A DNA stretch of 64,000 bases from Butyrivibrio sp. CB08 (GTDB lineage Bacteria; Bacillota; Clostridia; Lachnospirales; Lachnospiraceae). The stretch is taken from contig NZ_RAIR01000001.1 of the NCBI RefSeq assembly GCF_003625485.1, positions 62,001 through 126,000 of the forward strand, in the 5' to 3' direction. The notes beneath the pieces were generated by a model. The model had not been told where the DNA came from. It worked only from the letters and a program-made list of their open reading frames with translations, and did not search any database. A program made the translations under genes and the position numbers. Of this stretch, positions 51,942-58,935 are shown piece after piece. Each line of letters opens with the position of its first letter. The stretch's first letter is position 1.

Positions 51942-54900
51942 ATGGGAGTACAATTCACACCAGAACAACAGTCGGTAATCGATGAAAGAAATAGTAATCT
52001 CCTGGTATCTGCTGCGGCCGGATCCGGCAAGACAGCTGTACTTGTTGAGCGCATCATTCAGATGATAAGTAATGACCTTGATGTTGATCATCTTCTTGTG
52101 GTTACTTTCACCAAGGCTGCAGCTGCTCAGATGAGGGAGAAGATCACCCTTGCAATACAGAATAATCTTCTTGAGGACCCTGACAATGTTCACCTTCAGA
52201 GACAGGAAACTCTGATCCACAATGCCCAGATCACGACTATTGACTCGTTCTGTCAATACGTTATAAGGAACAATTTTGGATCTATAGGAATTGATCCAGC
52301 ATTACGAGTTGCAGATGAGGGAGAGCTTAAACTTATATCTGAGGATGTCATGCAGCAGATGCTGGAGGAAGAGTATGAGAAGGCCAAGTCAGATGATGAC
52401 AGCGACTTTCTCTTTTGCATGGATTATTTCGCTACAGGCAGCCGTGATGATAAGGTTGAGGAATATATTAATCAGTTATTTGATTTTTCCATGAGTATGC
52501 CATGGCCAGAGGATTGGATCAGGGAAAGGGCCTATGATTATGATATTGACGAGGATGAGTTTGAAGAGCTTCCCTGGGTCAAAGAGTGCCTGTACCGTAC
52601 AGGAGTGAAACTAAGGGAATTCATAGATAAGCTGGACAGTGCCATGGATATTGCAAATGAACCAGATGGTCCATATATGTATGGCGATACCCTTGAAGAT
52701 GACAAAGCCAGTATTGGTGCGGTTTTACAATATGATACCTACAACGCCCTGTTTGACGGTATCAGAGGGATTACCTTCGGTAATTTGTCAGGAAAAAAGG
52801 ACCCTGGCGTGAATCCTGAAAAGAGGGAAGCTGCCAAGGCCATCAGGGACGGAGTAAAGAAAGAGATTGAAAAACTAAGGGAGCGTTATTTTGCCCTTAC
52901 AAGAGATACCATCGTCTCCCAAATGAAGCTGTGCGACAGAGCTGTTAAGGAGCTTTGCAGGCTGACCCTTGAATATAAAGAGAGATTTGAAGAAAAGAAG
53001 AGGGAGAAGCAGGTCATCGATTTTCCTGACATGGAGCATTTGGCTCTTCAGATACTGGTTCAGCACCCGGATCAGGACAAGTGCCAGGGCAAGTCCGTTC
53101 AGGAGATCATTGACATGTGTACTCCCAGTAACGTGGCTCTCGAATACAGGGAATATTACAGAGAGGTACTTATTGACGAGTATCAGGACAGCAATAACGT
53201 TCAGGAGCTGATCCTTAAGTCTATTTCCGGTGAAGTCGCAGATACCTCTGAGAGGTTCATGGTTGGTGACGTCAAGCAGAGCATCTATAAGTTCAGGCTT
53301 GCAAGGCCTGAGATCTTTATGGACAAGTTTAAGACCTATGACAGGGAGGCTGGCTCAGGCAACAGGCGAATCGACCTTCACATGAACTTCAGAAGCCGCA
53401 GTGAGGTTCTTGATCTGTCTAACTATATCTTCAAAAAGATCATGGGATCTGACCTTGGAGGAGTAGATTACGACGAGGATGCAAGGCTCGTATTTGGAAA
53501 AACTGACTTCCCGGAACCTGCATTTGATGTAAACAGTGAATTTCTCATGGTTGACGGCTCTGACCTCTTTGGAGGTGGCGATGGAACTCCTATTGAAGAC
53601 TATAATCCAAGAGAAAAAGAGGCGCTGGCCATTGCAGAGAGGATCCACGAGCTTAAAAAAGAGAATCCTGATATAAAATACAAGGATATCGTCATTCTGC
53701 TGAGGTCCCTGTCCGGTTGGGACTCAGTATTTAAGGAAGTCCTTGAGAGTCAGGGCATTCCAACATATATAGAGTCCAAGAAGGGATACTTTGATGCCCC
53801 AGAGGTGGCCATTCTCCTTGATATGCTGTCCATTGTGGATAATCCAAGGCAGGATATTCCTCTCATAGCTGTAATGCACTCACCTCTTGGCTCCTTTACG
53901 GATGAGGAACTGGCCCAGATCAGGATCGCTATAGACAAGGATAAGGAGCTTGCCCTTTCTGATTCCTTCTATGACGCCCTTACTGCAGACCTGAACCTTA
54001 CAGACGTATTAAAGAACAAGGTTAAGACCTTTGTGTCCATGATCGAGGAGTATAGGATCAGATCCACCTATACCCCTGTCCATGAGCTTTTGCAGGATAT
54101 CATAGACAGGACTGACTATGAGCTTCTCATTTCAGCTCAGCCTTACGGAGTTCAGAGAAGAGCCAATGTTGAGCTCCTTATAACTAATGCCCTAAACTTT
54201 GAAAAGACAAGCTTTAAAGGGCTTTTCCACTTCGTCCGCTACATCGAGCACATCAAAGTCGTGCAGGTGGACTACGGCGAAGCTGGAACAATAGATGAAA
54301 ATGCAGATGTGGTGCGTATCATGAGTATCCACAAGAGCAAAGGTCTTGAATTCCCTGTTGTTTTCGTGTCGGGCATTCAGAAACAGTTTAACATGAGAGA
54401 GACAACAGGAGACCTTATCCTGGATATGGACTTTGGCCTTGGTGTTAAGTGCATTGACGCGGGACTTCGTGTTAAGTATGACACCCTTAAGAGGCGGATA
54501 GTATCTGACAGTATGAAACTTGACAGCATTGGGGAGGAGATAAGAGTCCTCTACGTTGCCCTTACAAGAGCCAAGGAGAAGGTTATCCTTACCATGTTCT
54601 CCAAGGATCTTGCAGATACAGTATCCAAAGCCCTTGGAAAGATAAAGGTCCTTGGCGGGCCAGAAGATCTTTTACCCTATTCAATGAGAGCGGGAGCAGA
54701 TAGCTTTTTTGACATGATAATGCCTGCAGTGGTATTAAATCCGGGCTTTAAGGATATCCTTGACAGGTATCAGATTTCCTCAGATGAGTACAGTGACCGG
54801 GCAGAGAGAGCTGGGAAGGTTCCAACCATCAGGTTTAGGGCTGTTACTGGCAATGACCTGACTTCTTCCATGATCTCTTCCCAGGTGGAAGCAGCCCTGA

Positions 54901-55733
54901 GAAAGGAGAACCTTAAGTCCATGCTCATGGGCGATGGGGCAGATAAAGAGCTCCTTTCAAGGATTCAGGACAAGTTCAGTGCTGTATACAGTTTCGATGC
55001 GCTGAAAGGTCTTTTCACCAAGACCACAGTATCAGAGCTTAAGCATGCAAGGATGATAGAGGAAGGCGAGGTGTTTACTGAGCCTGCAGCCTTTGCAGCT
55101 GATTCTGAAAAAGAGCTGTCGAAGTCCCAGGCGGATAGCCGCGCAGCAGGTGCAACCACCCTTACTGGAGCTGAGCGAGGAACAGCCTACCACAGCATTA
55201 TGGAGCTTCTTGATGATACCGTTTATGGAGATGAGGCGCTGATGGCCATGGCCCGTGAAACCGGTAAGACATCAGACAGATCCAAGGCTTCCGATAAGGT
55301 CTATGGCTTTATCATGGGTAAGATTGAAAAGGGCGTTATTCCTGAAACCTACAGGGAATGCGTATGGAGCCCGGATATCGTGACTTTCCTTGCAACAGAC
55401 CTTGGTCAGAGGATGGGAGAAGCCTATCGGAGAGGAGAGCTTTTCAGGGAGAAGCCATTTATGATGGGAGTTTCTGCCAGCGAATTAAAACCTCAGTTCC
55501 CGGATGAAGAGATGGTGCTGGTTCAGGGTATTATCGACGCATGGTTTATTGAAGATGATGAGATAATTCTCCTTGACTACAAGACCGACAGGGTTGACGA
55601 CGAGGATACTCTTATAAGGCGCTACAAACTTCAGCTTGAGCTATATAAGAGAGCTCTGGAAGCTGCAACAAAAAAGAAGGTCAAAGAAGTATATATATAC
55701 TCCTTCGACCTTGGAAGCGTCATAAAGCTATAA
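51942..55733 (+). CDS. addA: ATP-dependent helicase/nuclease subunit A
   Basis: The UvrD-like motor and nuclease subunit of AddAB. The 1263-residue protein has Q-motif and Walker A FTPEQQSVIDERNSNLLVSA then AAGSGKTAVLVERI (~20-35), motif Ia VVTFTKAAAAQMREKI, motif II VLIDEYQDSNNVQELIL (~410), motif III VGDVKQSIYKFRLARP, motif IV NFRSRSEVL, motif V VRIMSIHKSKGLEFPVVFVS (~795) and motif VI VLYVALTRAKEKVILTM. The C-terminal nuclease has VQGIIDAWFIEDDEIILLDY with YKTDRVDDEDT. It ends six bases inside the convergent CPBP protease gene. Confidence 0.97.
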   Translation: MGVQFTPEQQSVIDERNSNLLVSAAAGSGKTAVLVERIIQMISNDLDVDHLLVVTFTKAAAAQMREKITLAIQNNLLEDPDNVHLQRQETLIHNAQITTIDSFCQYVIRNNFGSIGIDPALRVADEGELKLISEDVMQQMLEEEYEKAKSDDDSDFLFCMDYFATGSRDDKVEEYINQLFDFSMSMPWPEDWIRERAYDYDIDEDEFEELPWVKECLYRTGVKLREFIDKLDSAMDIANEPDGPYMYGDTLEDDKASIGAVLQYDTYNALFDGIRGITFGNLSGKKDPGVNPEKREAAKAIRDGVKKEIEKLRERYFALTRDTIVSQMKLCDRAVKELCRLTLEYKERFEEKKREKQVIDFPDMEHLALQILVQHPDQDKCQGKSVQEIIDMCTPSNVALEYREYYREVLIDEYQDSNNVQELILKSISGEVADTSERFMVGDVKQSIYKFRLARPEIFMDKFKTYDREAGSGNRRIDLHMNFRSRSEVLDLSNYIFKKIMGSDLGGVDYDEDARLVFGKTDFPEPAFDVNSEFLMVDGSDLFGGGDGTPIEDYNPREKEALAIAERIHELKKENPDIKYKDIVILLRSLSGWDSVFKEVLESQGIPTYIESKKGYFDAPEVAILLDMLSIVDNPRQDIPLIAVMHSPLGSFTDEELAQIRIAIDKDKELALSDSFYDALTADLNLTDVLKNKVKTFVSMIEEYRIRSTYTPVHELLQDIIDRTDYELLISAQPYGVQRRANVELLITNALNFEKTSFKGLFHFVRYIEHIKVVQVDYGEAGTIDENADVVRIMSIHKSKGLEFPVVFVSGIQKQFNMRETTGDLILDMDFGLGVKCIDAGLRVKYDTLKRRIVSDSMKLDSIGEEIRVLYVALTRAKEKVILTMFSKDLADTVSKALGKIKVLGGPEDLLPYSMRAGADSFFDMIMPAVVLNPGFKDILDRYQISSDEYSDRAERAGKVPTIRFRAVTGNDLTSSMISSQVEAALRKENLKSMLMGDGADKELLSRIQDKFSAVYSFDALKGLFTKTTVSELKHARMIEEGEVFTEPAAFAADSEKELSKSQADSRAAGATTLTGAERGTAYHSIMELLDDTVYGDEALMAMARETGKTSDRSKASDKVYGFIMGKIEKGVIPETYRECVWSPDIVTFLATDLGQRMGEAYRRGELFREKPFMMGVSASELKPQFPDEEMVLVQGIIDAWFIEDDEIILLDYKTDRVDDEDTLIRRYKLQLELYKRALEAATKKKVKEVYIYSFDLGSVIKL

Positions 55734-56207
55734 CGTGAATGTAAATACCAGTGCCACGGCGTTGGCAGCTGCGTGCACAAGAAAAGGGATTGTCAGAACT
55801 CTGTTTTTATAATAGCTGTAAGTGATGACAAGTCCCATAATAAATCCGTACACCATCTGGACCGGATTTAGATGATACAGACCAAACAGGGCTGCGCATA
55901 TCACCACTGATAGCGCGGCTCTTTTTGTGTATTTAAGGAGCAGGTTAAAGATAAAATATCTAAACAGAAGCTCCTCGATAAGAGGCGTTGCAAAGCAGTA
56001 CAAAATGATCAGAACCGGCAAAGAATTGCTGACATAGAAAAGCCCCGTGGCTGCTTTGTTGAAGGAGGGTTCAGTGACCAGACCCGTGATGTTTGCTGCG
56101 AAATTCAACACACCTGCCAAAGCCGCTCCTATAGCGGCCCACAGGACATATATATACCATTTCGGCCGAACGAACGGCAGATCAAAATCGAAAACTCCGT
56201 CAAACAT
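55728..56207 (-). CDS. CPBP-family intramembrane metalloprotease
   Basis: A 159-residue membrane protein with about five hydrophobic segments. The family motifs are complete: EELLFRYFIF (EExxxR), FGLYHLNPVQ (FxxxH) and HAAANAVA (HxxxN), which bind the catalytic metal. Relatives include CAAX-processing enzymes and bacteriocin-immunity proteins, and the substrate here is unknown. At 159 residues it is shorter than many members (~220-300), lacking the early helices. GGAGG lies eight bases upstream of the ATG. It converges on addA and overlaps its stop by six bases. Confidence 0.9.
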   Translation of the reverse strand: MFDGVFDFDLPFVRPKWYIYVLWAAIGAALAGVLNFAANITGLVTEPSFNKAATGLFYVSNSLPVLIILYCFATPLIEELLFRYFIFNLLLKYTKRAALSVVICAALFGLYHLNPVQMVYGFIMGLVITYSYYKNRVLTIPFLVHAAANAVALVFTFTL

Positions 56208-56228
56208 CTCTTTTCCTCCAAAAAACTA

Positions 56229-56257
56229 TTGACAATCCCTTAGCAGAAGTGTTTAAT
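56229..56257 (+). promoter_or_regulatory. promoter of the TPP riboswitch-thiT unit
   Basis: Perfect -35 TTGACA at 56229-56234, 17-bp spacer, -10 TTTAAT at 56252-56257. The transcript would start about 15 bases before the aptamer. Confidence 0.8.
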
Positions 56258-56278
56258 GATTACTGAACTTCATAGAAA

Positions 56279-56361
56279 CGCTAGGGGAGCAATGCTGAGA
56301 GTGTACGCCATGTGCGTCTAACCCTTATTACCTGACCCGGATAATACCGGCGTAGGGAAGC
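56279..56361 (+). promoter_or_regulatory. TPP riboswitch (THI element)
   Basis: The aptamer has the standard order: AGGGGAGC, then the pyrimidine-binding GCTGAGAG, a variable arm, ACCCTT, ACCTGACCCGGATAATACC and GGCGTAGGGAAGC at the 3' end. It senses thiamine pyrophosphate and reduces expression of the thiamine transporter gene downstream. Confidence 0.95.
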
Positions 56362-56435
56362 TTTTTTATTCAATATCAGGTCGTAGATTTACATTATACC
56401 TTTCTTTTAACCTGATAGGAATACTTAGAGATGAC

Positions 56436-56473
56436 ATCCTCCCCAAGTGTAAACACACCACGGGAGGATTTTT
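56436..56473 (+). terminator. riboswitch expression platform: hairpin masking the thiT ribosome site
   Basis: ATCCTCCC (56436-56443) pairs perfectly with GGGAGGAT (56462-56469), which holds the Shine-Dalgarno sequence of thiT, and five T's follow. The hairpin could act as terminator, as ribosome-site mask, or as both. It starts 75 bases after the aptamer. Confidence 0.75.
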
Positions 56474-56475
56474 GT

Positions 56476-57177
56476 ATGAATCTATTTCTTGCACCAGTTG
56501 TAGAGGATGGATACACCACCTACAGCATCACCAATGGGGGCTACGCCCTTTCAGTAGTTCTGGCTATCGCCATTCTGCTCCTTGTAAGCTACTTTATCAA
56601 CAAGGACGGACAGTTCAAGATCAGTATCAAGCAGATGACAGTTTCAGCTCTGTGCCTTGCTCTTGCTTTTGTCCTTTCTAACATCAAGCTCTTTAAGCTT
56701 CCAATGGGCGGATCGGTTACTGTATTTTCTATGTTCTTTGTAACCTTTATCGGATACCTCTATGGCCCAAGAGTAAGCCTTTCAGCGGGTTTTGCCTACG
56801 GACTTTTGCAGCTCATAGTAGATCCATATATTATCAGCGTTCCACAGCTGCTTTGCGACTATTTCCTGGCATTTACAGCTCTTGGTATTTCAGGATTCTT
56901 TTATAGCAAAAAGAATGGCCTTATCATTGGCTACATCGCAGGTATCCTGGGAAGATTCTTCTTCTCAACGCTGTCCGGAGTGATATTCTTTGCTGACTAC
57001 GCTCCAGAGGGAATGAATCCTCTTGCTTACTCAGCAGCTTACAACGGATCCTACATTGCAGCAGAGGGAGCAATCACCATCATACTTCTTGCAGTTCCTG
57101 CAGTTCATGACGCTCTTTCACGTATTAAGAGAGAGGTCAATGAAAAGAGCCTCAGGAAACAGGTACAGCTCGGCTGA
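56476..57177 (+). CDS. thiT: energy-coupled thiamine transporter ThiT
   Basis: The S component of an ECF transporter that binds thiamine in the membrane. The 233-residue protein has six hydrophobic segments and the ThiT pattern SNIKLFKLPMGGSVTVFSMF followed by FVTFIGYLYGPRVSLSAGFA and GLLQLIVDPYIISVPQLLCD. The ATG at 56476 has GGGAGG eight bases ahead; a frame from 56431 would start within the regulatory hairpin and is rejected. A TPP riboswitch precedes it, which fixes the substrate as thiamine with good confidence. A bidirectional terminator separates it from asnA. Confidence 0.94.
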   Translation: MNLFLAPVVEDGYTTYSITNGGYALSVVLAIAILLLVSYFINKDGQFKISIKQMTVSALCLALAFVLSNIKLFKLPMGGSVTVFSMFFVTFIGYLYGPRVSLSAGFAYGLLQLIVDPYIISVPQLLCDYFLAFTALGISGFFYSKKNGLIIGYIAGILGRFFFSTLSGVIFFADYAPEGMNPLAYSAAYNGSYIAAEGAITIILLAVPAVHDALSRIKREVNEKSLRKQVQLG

Positions 57178-57226
57178 TCTGGTGAAAAGAGCTATTTGCG
57201 ATATTTCAATATAAGACAAAAATTAA

Positions 57227-57258
57227 GGGAGTCTGGATAATTCCAGGCTCCCATTTTT
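57227..57258. terminator. bidirectional terminator between thiT and asnA
   Basis: Stem GGGAGTCTGGA/TCCAGGCTCCC (one wobble) with T's on the + side (57254-57258) and, read on the minus strand, a run of T's after TTAA. It overlaps the asnA stop codon by a few bases at most. Confidence 0.85.
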
Positions 57259-57259
57259 A

Positions 57260-58270
57260 TTACAGTATCTGTATTCCGTTCTTGGTAGCTTCCGCAACCA
57301 TCTCTTCAGGCCAGATAGAACACTGAACCTCTCCGATATGGGCTTTTCTAAGGAAGAACATGCATATTCTTGACTGTCCGATTCCACCGCCGATTGTGTA
57401 AGGAAGTTCCTTGTTAAGGATTGCCTTCTGGAATGGAAGCTCGGCTCTCTCTGTGCAGCCTGCCTTCTCGAGCTGGCTCTTAAGTGAATCCTCATCAACT
57501 CTGATTCCCATGCTGGAAAGCTCAAGAGCGATGTCAAGAACAGGGTAGTAAACAATGATATCTGCGTTGAGCTGCCAATCATCGTAGTCTGGGGCTCTTC
57601 CGTCGTGTCTTTCGCCTGAAGCAAGCTCGTCGCCGATCTGCATGATGCATACAGCGCCCTTTGCCTTGGCAATGAAGTATTCCCTCTCTCTTGGAGTGTT
57701 ATCTGGGAACATATCCTCAAGTTCCTGAGTTGTTATAAAGAAGATATCATCAGGAAGAATCTCTTCGATGTAGTCGTACTGAATGGACATGAATTTCTCG
57801 GTCTTACGAAGGACCTTGTAGACATTTCTTACTGTCTCCTTGAGGTAATCAAGGTTTCTGTCCTCTTTCTTAATAACCTTCTCCCAGTCCCACTGGTCTA
57901 CGAAGATTGAATGTATATTGTCTGGAACCTCATCCCTGCGGACTGCGTTCATATCAGTATAAAGACCTTCGTACTCATTGAAGCCGTACTTCTTAAGAGC
58001 GTATCTCTTCCACTTGGCAAGAGAGTGAACGATCTCTGCAGGACGCTTATCCTCATTTAAGATGTCGAAAGAAACAGGGCGCTCTACGCCGTTAAGGTTG
58101 TCGTTAAGGCCGGATTCAGGGGTTACAAACAGTGGAGCTGTTACACGCTGAAGATTGAGCCTTGTTGACAGCATTCCCTGAAAAAAGTCCTTAACTGTCT
58201 TGATTCCGACCTGTGTGTCGTGGAGATCAAGAGCTGATTGGTAGTTCTTTGGGATTCTTAGGTTTTCCAT
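57260..58270 (-). CDS. asnA: aspartate-ammonia ligase
   Basis: Makes asparagine from aspartate and ammonia with ATP. The 336-residue protein is close to the usual 330. It shows the class II aminoacyl-tRNA-synthetase-like core: VTAPLFVTPESGLNDNLNGV, RPVSFDILNEDKRPAEIVHS, AVRRDEVPDNIHSIFVDQWD, QWDWEKVIKKEDRNLDYLKE, and the C-terminal YTIGGGIGQSRICMFFLRKA. GGAAGG lies eight bases before the ATG on the minus strand. It is a single-gene unit; no T-box or other leader structure was seen in the 217-base gap upstream. Confidence 0.96.
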   Translation of the reverse strand: MENLRIPKNYQSALDLHDTQVGIKTVKDFFQGMLSTRLNLQRVTAPLFVTPESGLNDNLNGVERPVSFDILNEDKRPAEIVHSLAKWKRYALKKYGFNEYEGLYTDMNAVRRDEVPDNIHSIFVDQWDWEKVIKKEDRNLDYLKETVRNVYKVLRKTEKFMSIQYDYIEEILPDDIFFITTQELEDMFPDNTPREREYFIAKAKGAVCIMQIGDELASGERHDGRAPDYDDWQLNADIIVYYPVLDIALELSSMGIRVDEDSLKSQLEKAGCTERAELPFQKAILNKELPYTIGGGIGQSRICMFFLRKAHIGEVQCSIWPEEMVAEATKNGIQIL

Positions 58271-58487
58271 GGTTTTATCCTTCCAATTGCCTTTTTATCA
58301 TCATTTTACATTTAATAACTATTTGCAAAATTATGCAAGAAAAAAATGTAGGAAGACTTCAATAAATAGTACAAAAAAATTCACAAAAAGGTCACAAAAA
58401 TCCCTTTACAAACCAAATCCAAAAAAGTATCATTCTAATTCGAAAACGTTATAGTAGTTTTTGTTTTATGTTTTAAGGAGTTATGAA

Positions 58488-58721
58488 ATGTTAGGAGAGA
58501 ATATTAAAAAGAACATTAAGCTCAGCCTTTCAGAGGTTGCAGATTTCGTCAGTGCAGCTACCAAGTGCGACTTTGACGTTGATATTTATTACAACAGATA
58601 TGTAGTTGATGCTAAGTCAATTCTTGGAGTTATTGGACTTGATCTCACCAAGCCTCTCACAGTAGAGTACAGAGGCTACGATAAGGGCTTCGAGCAGTTT
58701 TTAAGTGCCCACGCTGCATAA
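58488..58721 (+). CDS. HPr-like protein without the phosphorylated histidine
   Basis: A 77-residue protein of the HPr fold. The C-terminal two-thirds match HPr: FVSAATKCDFDVDIYYNRYV, then the region around the regulatory serine, DAKSILGVIGLDL, and TVEYRGYDKGFEQFLSAH. The N-terminal loop that in HPr carries the PEP-phosphorylated His15 (GIHARPA) is replaced by SLSEVAD. It therefore resembles Crh-type regulators, which act in carbon catabolite repression but not in PTS phosphotransfer. AAGGAG lies seven bases before the ATG. A frame from 58461 adds nine unlikely residues. Single-gene unit ended by a strong hairpin. Confidence 0.83.
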   Translation: MLGENIKKNIKLSLSEVADFVSAATKCDFDVDIYYNRYVVDAKSILGVIGLDLTKPLTVEYRGYDKGFEQFLSAHAA

Positions 58722-58764
58722 TAACAGCCAGGCCATGACAATTTGAGAATACGACAGAACACAG

Positions 58765-58807
58765 AGCTTCAAAGTGTGCAACAAAAGCGCACTTTGGAGC
58801 TTTTTTA
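58765..58807 (+). terminator. intrinsic terminator after the HPr-like gene
   Basis: A long stem AGCTTCAAAGTGTGC/GCGCACTTTGGAGCT (two wobbles or mismatches) with loop AACAAAA-like, then six T's. Confidence 0.9.
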
Positions 58808-58830
58808 GTGCATGGAAAAGGCTCCATCCC

Positions 58831-58910
58831 CGCCGCCGCTCCGGTTTTGGCTGCGCCCCTTGGGGGCAGGGCGGGCCCAAAGGGGCGCAGCCAAAACCAG
58901 AGCAGCGGCG
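58831..58910. repeat. 31-bp GC-rich inverted repeat
   Basis: Arms at 58831-58861 and 58880-58910 match at 29 of 31 positions, with a perfect 19-bp core (GGTTTTGGCTGCGCCCCTT). The loop is 18 bases. GC content is far above the surroundings. It lies between the terminator of the previous gene and the promoter of the helicase. It resembles a REP- or MITE-type palindrome. Confidence 0.85.
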
Positions 58911-58919
58911 CGGGCCATG

Positions 58920-58928
58920 TGCTATAAT
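58920..58928 (+). promoter_or_regulatory. extended -10 promoter of the helicase gene
   Basis: TGC followed by perfect TATAAT (58923-58928). The -35 region falls near the end of the GC-rich arm and has no consensus. The ATG is at 58936, so transcription should start at or within a base or two of the start codon. Confidence 0.6.
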
Positions 58929-58935
58929 TTCCTGT

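Noticed and set aside
58774..58935. N-terminal extension of the helicase
   Set aside because: The added 54 residues are encoded by the terminator and GC-rich palindrome and do not resemble protein; the promoter lies after them.
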